NCBI GenBank assembly: GCA_025934375.1
Contig: JAICYD010000002.1
Location: 91,535 to 155,534 of the forward strand
Reading direction: 5' to 3'
Source of the DNA: Streptosporangiaceae bacterium
GTDB lineage: Bacteria; Actinomycetota; Actinomycetes; Streptosporangiales; Streptosporangiaceae
DNA: 64,000 nt
Part shown: positions 26,477-34,877 of the stretch, one piece after another
Layout: each line of letters starts with the position of its first letter
Numbering within the stretch: the first letter of the stretch is position 1
Translations under genes and position numbers: made by a program
Notes under the pieces: model-generated
Databases searched by the model: none
Told to the model about the DNA's origin: nothing
What the model saw: only the letters and a program-made list of their open reading frames with translations

Positions 26477-27544
26477 TCAGGGGGCCGGCCTGGCGACGGC
26501 CTTGCGGCCGCGGCGGTCGCCGGGGACCCAGAGGTAGTAGCCGACCGGGAACAGGCGCAGGGACAGCTTGTCGTCGAGCAGGCCCCAGATGCCCTTGCGG
26601 GAGAACAGCGTGACCGCGATGGCCACCAGCCCCAAGATGATCAGGTACCACACATCGTATTGCTGCAGGGCCTGCTGCAGCACCATGAAGATGATCGTCC
26701 CGATGATCGGGCCCTCGATGGTGCCGATGCCGCCGATGATCACCGCGAAGGCCATCTCCGCGGTCCACTGGACGCTGAACACGCCGCCGGAGGTGCCCGG
26801 CACCACCTGGAGCTGCTCGATGGCCAGCACCCCGCCGGCCGCGCCGCAGCCGATCGCGGCCACGACGAACACCAGCATCCGCGCGACCCACACGCGCGCG
26901 CCGGAACTGCTGGCGGCGATCTCGTCGTCGCGGATCGCCGTCAGCACCAGCCCCACGCGGGTGCGCAGCAGGAAGTACACCGCGGCCAGGGCCACCACTG
27001 ACACGCTGAGGCCGGCCCAGTAGGTGTAAGCCGACAAGACCGTCGGGTCCCACCCGGACAAGCCCGGCAGCGGCAAGCCGGTGCCGCCGCCAATCGACTG
27101 GAACTGCTCGACGAACAGTGCCACCGCCGTCGCCAGCACCCAGGTCCCGATCGCGAAGTACCCGGTCCGCAGCCGGGAGACCAGCCACCATAGCGGCAGT
27201 GCGGCGACGCCCGCGCCCACGGCGCCCAGCGGCACCCCGATGAACGGCGACACCCCGTGCATCGCGAGGATCAGCACGAAGTACGCCCCGAGCCCGAGGA
27301 ACGCCTGCTGGCCCACCGAGACCAGGCCGGCGTACCCGGCGAGCAGGTTCCACATCGAGGCCAGCGTCAAGATGATGAATCCCTGCACGAGGATGCCGGT
27401 GGTGCCGGCGTAGACCTCATAAGGCAAGATCGCGAACACCGCGACGACCACCAGCGCGCCGATCCCGGTCCACCACACGTTGCGCCGCGAGCGGGTGACG
27501 CGGATGTCGCCGCCAGCCGAAACGGCTGCCTCAGAAACGGTCAC
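26477..27544 (-). CDS. livM: Branched-chain amino-acid type ABC transporter permease LivM
   Basis: Inner-membrane permease of a HAAT-family importer. 355 residues with about nine to ten hydrophobic segments. The family marks are LTLASMWNLLAGYAGLVSVGQQAFLGLGAYF, split here as NLLAGYAGLVSVGQQ and FLGLGAYF; the EAA-like loop LTAIRDDEIAASSSGARVWVARM; and AFAVIIGGIGTIEGPIIGTI. The start is the GTG at 27544, overlapping the livH stop by four bases (GTGA). A much longer frame through livH exists but is a shadow. It is the last gene of the livKGFHM operon. The substrate may be branched-chain amino acids, urea or amides; this cannot be decided from the permease. Confidence 0.92.
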   Translation of the reverse strand: MTVSEAAVSAGGDIRVTRSRRNVWWTGIGALVVVAVFAILPYEVYAGTTGILVQGFIILTLASMWNLLAGYAGLVSVGQQAFLGLGAYFVLILAMHGVSPFIGVPLGAVGAGVAALPLWWLVSRLRTGYFAIGTWVLATAVALFVEQFQSIGGGTGLPLPGLSGWDPTVLSAYTYWAGLSVSVVALAAVYFLLRTRVGLVLTAIRDDEIAASSSGARVWVARMLVFVVAAIGCGAAGGVLAIEQLQVVPGTSGGVFSVQWTAEMAFAVIIGGIGTIEGPIIGTIIFMVLQQALQQYDVWYLIILGLVAIAVTLFSRKGIWGLLDDKLSLRLFPVGYYLWVPGDRRGRKAVARPAP

Positions 27545-28416
27545 GACTGCGTCCTCCGCGCGGTCAGGCCCTGCGGCCGGAACACCAGCACGACAAGGAA
27601 GATGATGTACCCGGCCAGGGCCTCGTAGGAGATGTTGATCTGCCCGCCGACCTGCTGGGCGACGCCGAGCACGATGCCGCCCAGCAGCGTCCCCCACAGC
27701 GAGCCGAGGCCGCCGATCACCACCGCCGCGAACGCCCACAGCAAGATGGTGCTGTTCCCGTCGGTCGGGGAGAACTGGCCGGACATGCCGTAGGCCACGC
27801 CAGCCAGGCCCACGGTGCCGAAGGAGATCGCGGCCGCGATCCCGAAGACGTGCCGGGCGTTGATGCCCGACAGCAGCGCGGCGTCCCGGTCGTCGGCGAC
27901 GGCCCGGATCATCCGGCCGTACCTGGACGCGGACAGGAAGTACTGCAGGGCCAACAGCACGAGGATGGCTATCCCCAAGATGCCGACCGGGAGCCACCCG
28001 ATCTGGATCTGCGAGCCGGCCGAGAAGGACGCGCTCAGCAGCGAGGAACCGGTGCCGATGCTGCGGCTGTTGGCGGAGAAGAAGCGCTGCAGCCCGTTCT
28101 CGATCACGATCGACAGGCCGAACGTGACGATGAGCGTCGCCAGCTCGCCCTTGTTCAGCGCCGCCTGGATGACACTGCGCTGCAGGGCGTAGCCGAGGGC
28201 CGCCATGAGCACGACCATGATCGGGATCGACCACAGGAACGGAACATGGGTGACCGCGATGACGCCAGTGGCGATGTAGGCGCCCACGATCGCGAGGTCA
28301 CCGTGGGCGAGGTTGACCACCTTCATGATGCCGAACAGCAGCGACAGGCCGCACGCGAACAGGGCGTACAGGCCGCCGGTCAAGATCCCCTGGATGATGG
28401 CGTTGACCCAGGCCAT
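27541..28416 (-). CDS. livH: Branched-chain amino-acid type ABC transporter permease LivH
   Basis: Second permease of the importer, 291 residues with about eight membrane segments. Marks: ALFACGLSLLFGIMKVVNLAHGDL near the N-terminus, cytoplasmic loop IRAVADDRDAALLSGINARHVF, and the C-terminal VVIGGLGSLWGTLLGGIVLG. The ATG at 28416 shares one base with the livF stop (TAATG), and the 3' end overlaps livM, so the three are translated in series. Confidence 0.93.
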   Translation of the reverse strand: MAWVNAIIQGILTGGLYALFACGLSLLFGIMKVVNLAHGDLAIVGAYIATGVIAVTHVPFLWSIPIMVVLMAALGYALQRSVIQAALNKGELATLIVTFGLSIVIENGLQRFFSANSRSIGTGSSLLSASFSAGSQIQIGWLPVGILGIAILVLLALQYFLSASRYGRMIRAVADDRDAALLSGINARHVFGIAAAISFGTVGLAGVAYGMSGQFSPTDGNSTILLWAFAAVVIGGLGSLWGTLLGGIVLGVAQQVGGQINISYEALAGYIIFLVVLVFRPQGLTARRTQS

Positions 28417-29150
28417 TAGCGCGCCCCTCCAGCGTTGTGGCCAGCTAGCCCGAAGTACGCGGCCTCCACCTGCTCCGAGGTGAACTCCGACGGCCGGCCT
28501 TCTAGCGTCGTGCGCCCTTCGAGCAGGCACTGCATGTGCGAGGCGACCCGGCGAGCCTGGGCCACGTCCTGCTCCACGAGCAAGACCGTCACCCCGGAGG
28601 CGAGGATCCGCGGGAGCACGTCGTAGATGCGCTGCAGGATGAGGGGGGCCAGGCCCAGCGACACCTCATCGAGCAGCAGCACGCGCGGGTTGGCGACCAG
28701 CGCCCGGCCGATCGCGACCTGCTGCTGCTCACCGCCCGACATCTGCGCGGTCTTCTGCCCGCGGCGCTCCTTCATGAACGGGAACAGCTCCATCACCGCC
28801 GGGATATCCCAGGGGCCGCGCCGCGCGTAGGAGGCGCCGACCTTCAGGTTCTCCTCCAGGCTCAGCGACGGGAACAGCCGCCGCCCCTCGGGCACCATGG
28901 AGATCCCCGCCGTCGCGCGCTTTTCGGCCCGCAGCCGCGTGACGTTCGTTCCGTCGAGCAGCACCAAGCCACTGGTCGGATGGTGCAGGCCGGCGATCGT
29001 GCGCAGCAGCGTGGACTTGCCCGCGCCGTTGGCCCCGATGATGGCGTACACCTCACCGGGCCGGACGCGCAGCGACACGTTGCTGACGGCCCGCAGCTGG
29101 CCGTGATGCACGGTCAGGTCGCGTACCTCGAGCAAAGGCGACTCGCTCAC
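28416..29150 (-). CDS. livF: ABC transporter ATP-binding protein LivF
   Basis: One of the two cytoplasmic ATPases of the importer. 244 residues. Walker A GANGAGKST (about residue 38), Q-loop and SMVPEGRRLFPSLSLEENL typical of LivF, signature MSGGEQQQVAIGRAL, Walker B VLLLDEVSLGLAP and the switch histidine region are all present. It starts at GTG 29150, overlapping the livG stop by four bases. Heterodimerises with LivG by family precedent. Confidence 0.94.
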   Translation of the reverse strand: MSESPLLEVRDLTVHHGQLRAVSNVSLRVRPGEVYAIIGANGAGKSTLLRTIAGLHHPTSGLVLLDGTNVTRLRAEKRATAGISMVPEGRRLFPSLSLEENLKVGASYARRGPWDIPAVMELFPFMKERRGQKTAQMSGGEQQQVAIGRALVANPRVLLLDEVSLGLAPLILQRIYDVLPRILASGVTVLLVEQDVAQARRVASHMQCLLEGRTTLEGRPSEFTSEQVEAAYFGLAGHNAGGAR

Positions 29151-29980
29151 GAGCTCTCCCCGTCGGTTTTGAGCATGTCCGATATGATTGGCCCTTCATC
29201 GGACATGCCCCGGGGGGTACGGGGGGTCGTCCCCCCGGGAGATGACAGCGACTCGACCGCCGCGGTCTCGATGTCGCTGCCCAGGTAGACCTCGCGCACC
29301 TTCGGGTTGGCGAGGACCGCGGCGGGCTCGCCATCGCCGATGAAGGCGCCCCCGTACAGGCAGATGAGCCGGTCGACGAGCGCGGTGAGCGCCCGGACCA
29401 CGTGCTCGATCCAGATCACCGCCGTGCCCTCGGCGTTGATCGCGCGGATGATCTCGATGAGCTGGGCGACCTCCGGGTCGGTCAGCCCGCCCGCCACCTC
29501 ATCCAGCAGGAGCAAGGTCGGCCGGGTCGCCACCGCCCGGGCGATTTCCAGCCGCTTGCGCTGCAGCAGGCCGAGCCGGGAGGCGGGGAGGTTGGCCTCG
29601 CCCGTCATCCCGGTGCGCTCCAGCGCCTCAGCGGCCGCGGCGTAGCTGGCCTTGCGGCGCAGGCCGCCGCCCTGCTGGGCGGCGACCAGCACGTTCTCGA
29701 ACACGGTCATGTCGATGAACGGCCGCGGCACCTGGTAGGTCCGGCCGATGCCAAGGCGGCAGCGGGCAGCGGAGTCCAGCTTGGTGACCGCCTTGCCGGC
29801 GAAAGAGACCTGACCGCTGTTGGGGGCGAGGTCGCCGGAGATGAGGCCGAACAGGCTGGTCTTGCCAACGCCGTTCGGCCCCACGATCCCGACCGTGTCC
29901 CCGGCGCCAACCGAGAACGACAGGTCTTCCGCGATGACGACCCGGCCAAACCGTTTCGTCACGTGGTCTAGCTGAAGCAA
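29147..29980 (-). CDS. livG: ABC transporter ATP-binding protein LivG with a repeat-derived C-terminal tail
   Basis: Second ATPase of the importer, 277 residues. Walker A GPNGVGKTS, GIGRTYQVPRPFIDMTVFENVLVAAQ typical of LivG (shown here in parts: GIGRTYQVPRPF, MTVFENVLV), a signature region SRLGLLQRKRLEIARAV that lacks the canonical LSGGQ, and Walker B LLLLDEVAGGLTD. The usual LivG end is near VREVYLGSDIE. A further ~38 residues (VESLSSPGGTTPRTPRGMSD and on) are encoded by DNA holding two perfect inverted repeats (29173-29239), so the tail seems to derive from an inserted hairpin sequence. The degenerate signature (LGLLQRKR) is a feature of this group. Confidence 0.9.
   Translation of the reverse strand: MLQLDHVTKRFGRVVIAEDLSFSVGAGDTVGIVGPNGVGKTSLFGLISGDLAPNSGQVSFAGKAVTKLDSAARCRLGIGRTYQVPRPFIDMTVFENVLVAAQQGGGLRRKASYAAAAEALERTGMTGEANLPASRLGLLQRKRLEIARAVATRPTLLLLDEVAGGLTDPEVAQLIEIIRAINAEGTAVIWIEHVVRALTALVDRLICLYGGAFIGDGEPAAVLANPKVREVYLGSDIETAAVESLSSPGGTTPRTPRGMSDEGPIISDMLKTDGESS
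29173..29239. repeat. Two adjacent hairpins inside the 3' end of livG
   Basis: GCATGTCCGAT (29173-29183) and ATCGGACATGC (29198-29208) form a perfect 11-bp inverted repeat. CCCGGGGGG (29209-29217) and CCCCCCGGG (29231-29239) form a perfect 9-bp one directly next to it. The second resembles the G-run/C-run hairpins near mutM and rnhB. Confidence 0.75.
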
Positions 29981-29992
29981 GGAGTACTGCCT

Positions 29993-31417
29993 TTACTTGA
30001 AGGTTGGCAGAAGATCACCCGTGATCTTCGCGTTCGGGTTGAGCGTATTGTCCACTACGACCGCGTCCAGCGGATACTTGCTGCCCTTGACCTTCTGCCA
30101 CTGGATGCCGACCGGCGGGGTGATGACCACGCCGGGGGCGGGGCTCTTGGACGACGTGAAGTCCATCGGCCCGGCCACGGCGTCGGGGATCACCACGTTG
30201 TGCAGCGCGGCGGCCACCTCGGCCTTGTCGTGCGGGTTGTTCACCGAGGTGAAGGCCTTGTAGGCGATCTCGAACAGCGTGTAGTTGCTGATGTTCTGGT
30301 TCGGCTGCTTGCCGCCCGACGCGTCGGTGTAGGCGGTGGCCAGCTCCTGGCAGGACTGCCCGGTGAAGGAGGAGTGCCACGGCAGCGACGGCGACCACCA
30401 CGCGTCGGTCGCGACGTTCTCCACGAGGTTGCCCAGGGCGTAGGCGTCGTCGGGGAACAGCAGGACCTTGGCGACGGTGGCCAGCTTGGGCTTGAAGCCC
30501 TGTTGCACGGACTGCTTCCACATGACCGCGAAGTCCGGCGGCAGCGGCACGTTGGTGAAGAAGTCCGCGCCCGAGGACTTGAACTGGCCGATCATCGAGG
30601 AGTAGTTCTGCAGCCCGTCGGTGTAGGCCGCCGACAGCTCGATGCTGTAGCCCTTGCTCTTGGCGATGAGCGGGAATACGGCGCTGAACGCCTTGCCGTC
30701 GGAGTCGTTGGGGAACGCCGCCGCGACCTTGTGGTTGTTGCCGAGCTGCTTGCCGATCCGGTCCCACATCGGGATGAACGCCTCGACCAGGTGCTCGGCG
30801 CCCAGGAAGTACATGACCGTGTACTTGGGCTTGAGGGTGGGCTTCTCCGGGTTGCCGCCCAGGTTGACGTACCACGACTCCCACGGGACGTTCGAGCAGA
30901 CCAGCGGGGTGCCCAGCGCCTCGGCCTGCGAGGCCACCGCGTTGACGGTCTCCGGGGTGGAGGACGCGAACAGCATGTCGACGTTGTCGCCCTGGATGGC
31001 CTGCTTGGCCAGGGTCCCGGCGTGGGTGACGCTGGACTGGCTGTCGTAGGACTTGATGTTGACGGTGTAGGTCTTGCCGCCGATCTTGAACCCGGTCTTG
31101 TACGGGCCCGCCTGCTGGACCTGCTGCAGCACCCAGTTGTCGGGGGCGCCGAACCCGGCCAGCCCGCCAGTCAGCGGGTGAATCCAGCCGATCGTGATCT
31201 CGCCGCCGCTCGCCGAGCCGCTGCTGCTGGCGCCGCCGCTGGCCGGGGAGCTGCTTGACGTGCTGCTGCTGGCACCCTTGAGGCCGGAGCTGCAGGCGTC
31301 CAGGAGGCTGGCGCCGCCCACGGCGGCCGCGCCGATGCCGGCCGCGCGCAAGAGGCCGCGCCGGGAGAAGTTGCTCGTCGGCGTGGGGGCACCGGACTGA
31401 GCAGTCTGGTCAGTCAT
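29993..31417 (-). CDS. livK: Tat-exported lipoprotein substrate-binding protein of the Liv-type transporter
   Basis: Extracellular ligand-binding protein (periplasmic-binding-protein type 1 fold) that feeds the LivHMGF importer. 474 residues. The N-terminus has a twin-arginine motif (SRRGLLRAAG) followed by a hydrophobic stretch and a lipobox LLDAC, so it is exported by Tat and lipid-anchored at about Cys42. A Ser/Gly linker follows. The mature part begins ITIGWIHPLTGGLAGFGAP, the standard opening of these proteins. A good ribosome-binding site (AAGGAGAG) precedes the ATG at 31417. It is the first gene of the operon, 12 bases from livG. The ligand is unknown; length above 400 suggests a non-classical ligand. 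Confidence 0.9.
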   Translation of the reverse strand: MTDQTAQSGAPTPTSNFSRRGLLRAAGIGAAAVGGASLLDACSSGLKGASSSTSSSSPASGGASSSGSASGGEITIGWIHPLTGGLAGFGAPDNWVLQQVQQAGPYKTGFKIGGKTYTVNIKSYDSQSSVTHAGTLAKQAIQGDNVDMLFASSTPETVNAVASQAEALGTPLVCSNVPWESWYVNLGGNPEKPTLKPKYTVMYFLGAEHLVEAFIPMWDRIGKQLGNNHKVAAAFPNDSDGKAFSAVFPLIAKSKGYSIELSAAYTDGLQNYSSMIGQFKSSGADFFTNVPLPPDFAVMWKQSVQQGFKPKLATVAKVLLFPDDAYALGNLVENVATDAWWSPSLPWHSSFTGQSCQELATAYTDASGGKQPNQNISNYTLFEIAYKAFTSVNNPHDKAEVAAALHNVVIPDAVAGPMDFTSSKSPAPGVVITPPVGIQWQKVKGSKYPLDAVVVDNTLNPNAKITGDLLPTFK

Positions 31418-32095
31418 GCTCTCGATCTCTCCTTATGAGGGGTCGCGCCGGGGGAGGCGCGGAACCGCTTCCAGGGATGGTCAGCCGAGTTGGCACAGGG
31501 AGCGACGCTAGGGGAGCGCGCGGTTCCCGGAGTCGAGCGTGCCCGAGGCTAACATCACTCCAATCCCTTAAGTAAGGAACGTGGCTAGTTGCGGTGGCAT
31601 GTAACTATCTGCGGGCCGTAGCGGCTACGGCGAGGAGTCCTGGGATCACGGAGATCGCTGGACGGGCGTTGTGGCTCAAGACAGCCGTCACTGGAGGTGA
31701 CGACAGCCTGTGGGATGGGGCCTGACCTGCTGATACCTAATCTCTTCAGTCGCCGGAGACTGCTTCCGTTCGCTGTGCGCACGACTGTAACGATCATGCA
31801 CAAAGGTGGCACAGCTGACCGCGCGGACACCACCCGAAGTGCGCGCGTGTTATGTAACTGTTTCATGCTGTTCATGGTGGAGCGTGTTGGGTTGACGCAA
31901 CGTAAGATTTCGCTGACAGGCGACCAGATGATTACCGCCAGTCCCGCCGTGTCTGGCACAATGGATGGCCGAAGCCTGGCTGAGCGGCGCCCTCTTCTCG
32001 TCTGCCTTGCCGGGCCCCTTTGATCGGTCCGGCCGGCCTTCCCCCGCTGGCGGGTGCCCGACGCACGTACCTACCTTTCAGGGAGTAACGCAGCC
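31418..32095. other. Intergenic region between livK and rpsP
   Basis: About 680 bases between the divergent livK and rpsP. Short frames on both strands have no ribosome-binding site or family resemblance. The region is less GC-rich than its surroundings around 31.7-31.95 kb, where promoters for both operons are expected. TTGACG followed by TAAGAT near 31.90 kb looks promoter-like but with wrong spacing, so no promoter is called. Confidence 0.5.
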
Positions 32096-32638
32096 GTGGC
32101 TGTCAAGATCAGGCTTAAGCGCATGGGCGCCATCCGGGACCCGTACTACCGGATCGTCGTCGCCGACGCCCGCACCAAGCGGGACGGGCGCGCCATCGAG
32201 GAGATCGGCAAGTACCACCCCAAGGAGGACCCCTCGGTCATCGAGGTCAAGTCCGACCGGGTTCAGCACTGGCTGTCTGTCGGCGCGCAGCCGACCGACC
32301 AGGTGCGCCACCTGCTCACCATCACCGGTGACTGGCAGAAGTTCAAGGGCGAGGCCAGCGCGCAGAGCAACGTCAAGGTCGCCGAGACCAAGGCGGACAA
32401 GAAGGTCCGCTATGACGAGCTGGTGAAGGAGAGCCTCGCGGCCAAGGAGTCCAAGAGGGACTCCCGGCCCGCCCGGTCCTCCAGCAGGCCGAAGAAGGAA
32501 GCGGCCGCTCCCGAGGCAAGCGCCGCAGCGGCGAGCACCACTGAGGCCAGCGCCGGGCCGGCCCCCGCTGTCGAGGTCCCCGCTGCCGAGGTCCCCGCTG
32601 CCGAGGAAGCCGCCACCGACGGCGGCAGCGAGGCCTGA
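32096..32638 (+). CDS. rpsP: 30S ribosomal protein S16 with long Ala/Glu tail
   Basis: Small-subunit ribosomal protein. 180 residues, against about 80-90 in most bacteria. Residues 1-85 are canonical: [34 protein letters not shown]. The extension starts with charged residues ([20 protein letters not shown]) and ends with an Ala/Pro/Glu-rich low-complexity stretch including [10 protein letters not shown]. Extended S16 is usual in actinomycetes. Start GTG 32096 follows AGGGAG. First gene of rpsP-khpA-rimM-trmD. Confidence 0.96.
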   Translation: MAVKIRLKRMGAIRDPYYRIVVADARTKRDGRAIEEIGKYHPKEDPSVIEVKSDRVQHWLSVGAQPTDQVRHLLTITGDWQKFKGEASAQSNVKVAETKADKKVRYDELVKESLAAKESKRDSRPARSSSRPKKEAAAPEASAAAASTTEASAGPAPAVEVPAAEVPAAEEAATDGGSEA

Positions 32639-32639
32639 C

Positions 32640-32882
32640 GTGCTGGAGGAGGCCCTCGAGCACCTCGTCAGGGGGATCGTCACCCACCCGGACGATGTCC
32701 GCGTCGCTAGCCGTTTGCAGCGCCGCGGCAACGTCCTGGAGGTCCGGGTGCACCCTGACGACCTCGGAAAGGTCATCGGCAGGGGCGGGCGCACTGCCCG
32801 CGCGCTGCGGACTGTGATCGGTTCCCTCGCCGGGAACCGGCCAGTCCGCATCGACCTGCTGGAGACCGGCGAGGTCCGTTAA
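32640..32882 (+). CDS. khpA: KH-domain RNA-binding protein KhpA
   Basis: Small RNA-binding protein of 80 residues that is almost entirely a single KH domain. The GxxG RNA-binding loop is VIGRGGRTARALR near residue 46. In firmicutes KhpA pairs with KhpB (EloR/Jag) to affect cell division and small-RNA biology; KhpB is not in this window. It starts at GTG 32640, one base after the rpsP stop, and is followed by rimM, the typical location in Gram-positives. Confidence 0.93.
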   Translation: MLEEALEHLVRGIVTHPDDVRVASRLQRRGNVLEVRVHPDDLGKVIGRGGRTARALRTVIGSLAGNRPVRIDLLETGEVR

Positions 32883-32898
32883 CCCGCGAGCGACGCGA

Positions 32899-33420
32899 AT
32901 GCAGGTCAACGTAGGCCGGATCGGCCGCCCGCACGGGATTCGCGGTGAGGTGGTAGTCGGTGTCCGGACCGACGAGCCGGAGGCGAGATTCGCCGTCGGC
33001 GCGCGGCTGGACACCGACCCGCCCGGGAGGGGCCCGCTGACGGTCGCGGCCGTCCGCTGGCAGTCCGGCGAGCTCATCGTGCGGTTCAAGGGGATCAAGG
33101 ACCGCACTGTGGCCGGCGAGCTTGGCGGTACCTGGCTGAGCATCGACTCAGCCGCGCTGGCGCCGCTGGATGACCCCGACGAGTTCCGCGACCACGAGAT
33201 CGTCGGGCTGACCGTGCGCACCGCAGCGGGCGTAGTCGTCGGCGAGGTCACTGACGTCCTCCACCACGGGCAGGACCTGCTGGCCATCAAGCCGGCTAGC
33301 GCTGGCCCTGAAGTCCTCGTCCCCTTCGTCAAGGCGATCGTCACCGACGTTGACGTTGCCGGGGGCACCCTCGTGATTGATCCTCCGCCGGGCTTGCTCG
33401 ACCTGGACGAGGCGCAATAG
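32899..33420 (+). CDS. rimM: Ribosome maturation factor RimM
   Basis: Assists 30S head assembly by binding S19. 173 residues. N-terminal RimM domain begins MQVNVGRIGRPHGIRGEVVV; the C-terminal PRC-barrel contains DEFRDHEIVGLTV and LLAIKP...EVLVPFVKAIV. The stop shares a base with the trmD start (TAGTG). Confidence 0.95.
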   Translation: MQVNVGRIGRPHGIRGEVVVGVRTDEPEARFAVGARLDTDPPGRGPLTVAAVRWQSGELIVRFKGIKDRTVAGELGGTWLSIDSAALAPLDDPDEFRDHEIVGLTVRTAAGVVVGEVTDVLHHGQDLLAIKPASAGPEVLVPFVKAIVTDVDVAGGTLVIDPPPGLLDLDEAQ

Positions 33421-34301
33421 TGCGCGTCGACATCATCACCATCTTCCCGGACTACTTCGGTACCCCGGCCAAAGGCGCCGGCCCGCTCGGGGTATCCCTC
33501 ATCGGGAAGGCCGCCGCGCGCGGCGAACTGGACTTCCGGCTGCACGACCTGCGCAAGTGGGCGACCGACGTCCATCACACCGTGGATGACACGCCATTCG
33601 GCGGCGGCCCCGGGATGGTGATGAAGCCAGATGTGTGGGGCGCCGCCCTCGATGACGTCCTCACCGGCACCGGCGCCGTGGCAGCCGCTTCCGCCGCTTC
33701 CGCCGCTTGCGCCCCGCTGGCCCGGCTGATCGTCCCCACGCCGAGCGGAACCCCGTTTACCCAGGGCCACGCCGCCGCCTACGCGGCCGAAAGGCGCCTG
33801 GTGTTCGCCTGCGGGCGGTATGAGGGGATCGACTCGCGCGTGGTCGCCGATGCCCGCTCGGCGATGGCCGTCGACGAGGTGAGCATCGGAGATTACGTCC
33901 TGGCCGGGGGAGAGGCAGCCGTCTGCGTCATCCTGGAGGCGGTCTGCCGGCTGCTGCCCGGCGTCTGGGGCAACGAGCAGTCCGCCGCCGACGATTCGTT
34001 CGGCGGCGGGACCGGCGAAGAGGGCGACCCCATGCGCGGGCTGCTGGAGGGGCCGGTCTACACCAGGCCCCGGTCCTGGCGCGGTCGCGAGGTCCCCCCG
34101 GTGCTGTTGTCCGGTGACCATAAGGCGATCGCCCGCTGGCGGCGCGATGAGGCGCTGCGAAGGACCGCCGCGGTGCGCCCCGACCTGGTCAGCCAGATGA
34201 TCAGCGGCACCGCTGGCGGTGCCGCGATCCTGGACGCCCGGGACCGGACAGTGCTAGCCGAGGCCGGTTTTCCGGTTGACGGCGAAAGTATGGCACACTA
34301 A
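33420..34301 (+). CDS. trmD: tRNA (guanine(37)-N1)-methyltransferase
   Basis: Methylates G37 of tRNAs to prevent frameshifting. 293 residues. It starts RVDIITIFPDYF, has DDTPFGGGPGMVMKPD, the trefoil-knot SAM site with CGRYEGIDSRV and SIGDYVLAGGEAA, and GLLEGPVYTRP with the SGDHKAIARWRR C-terminal helix. An Ala/Ser-rich insertion of about 20 residues after LDDVLTG (AVAAASAASAACAP) lies where relatives have a short loop. Start GTG at 33420 overlaps rimM by one base. Confidence 0.96.
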   Translation: MRVDIITIFPDYFGTPAKGAGPLGVSLIGKAAARGELDFRLHDLRKWATDVHHTVDDTPFGGGPGMVMKPDVWGAALDDVLTGTGAVAAASAASAACAPLARLIVPTPSGTPFTQGHAAAYAAERRLVFACGRYEGIDSRVVADARSAMAVDEVSIGDYVLAGGEAAVCVILEAVCRLLPGVWGNEQSAADDSFGGGTGEEGDPMRGLLEGPVYTRPRSWRGREVPPVLLSGDHKAIARWRRDEALRRTAAVRPDLVSQMISGTAGGAAILDARDRTVLAEAGFPVDGESMAH

Positions 34302-34359
34302 AGAGCGCTGCCCGTTCGGGCGATAGCTCTGCTGGGGTAGCCTTGCCCATACTCAAGGC

Positions 34360-34393
34360 AGTGCTTACCGACTAGCAGTGCTTACCGACTAGC
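34360..34393. repeat. 17-bp perfect tandem duplication in the rplS leader
   Basis: AGTGCTTACCGACTAGC occurs twice head to tail (34360-34376 and 34377-34393), about 100 bases before rplS. Confidence 0.9.
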
Positions 34394-34491
34394 ACGGTTT
34401 GCTGACCAGCAGCGCTGCCAGCCAACAGGGCAAAACCAGGCTCAGACCAGGGGACGCTGACGCGCGTGCCCGATCAGGACGAGGAACTTCG

Positions 34492-34851
34492 ATGCATACC
34501 GCCATCGCCGAGATTGAGCAGGCCCAGACCCGGGACGACATCCCGGCTTTCCGCCCTGGCGACACCCTGAAGGTGCACGTCAAGGTGACTGAGGGCACCC
34601 GCTCCCGGATCCAGGTGTTCCAGGGCTTCGTCATCGGGCGTCAGGGCGGTGGCCTGCGCGAGACGTTCACCGTCCGCAAGGTCAGCTACGGCGTGGGCGT
34701 CGAGCGCACGTTCCCGGTGCACAGCCCGTCGATCGACAAGATCGAGGTCGTCACCCGGGGCCGCGTCCGCCGCGCCAAGCTGTACTACCTGCGTGACCTG
34801 CGTGGTAAGGCGGCCCGGATCAAGGAGCGCCGGGACAATACCGGGAACTGA
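34492..34851 (+). CDS. rplS: 50S ribosomal protein L19
   Basis: Large-subunit protein at the 30S-50S interface. 119 residues. Core motifs: [59 protein letters not shown] and [20 protein letters not shown]. The ATG at 34492 follows an AGGACGAGG ribosome-binding site; an upstream frame start at 34399 is rejected because it lacks one. Confidence 0.97.
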   Translation: MHTAIAEIEQAQTRDDIPAFRPGDTLKVHVKVTEGTRSRIQVFQGFVIGRQGGGLRETFTVRKVSYGVGVERTFPVHSPSIDKIEVVTRGRVRRAKLYYLRDLRGKAARIKERRDNTGN

Positions 34852-34877
34852 GCCCAGGCCCTGGGGACTGCTTGCCC

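Noticed and set aside
26477..28234. 585-codon minus-strand frame covering livM and half of livH
   Set aside because: Only the part from 27544 matches a permease. The upstream part is a shadow of livH in another frame, and the GTGA overlap gives a normal livM start.
31585..31959. 124-codon minus-strand frame in the livK-rpsP gap
   Set aside because: No ribosome-binding site, mixed composition and no recognisable family. Treated as chance.
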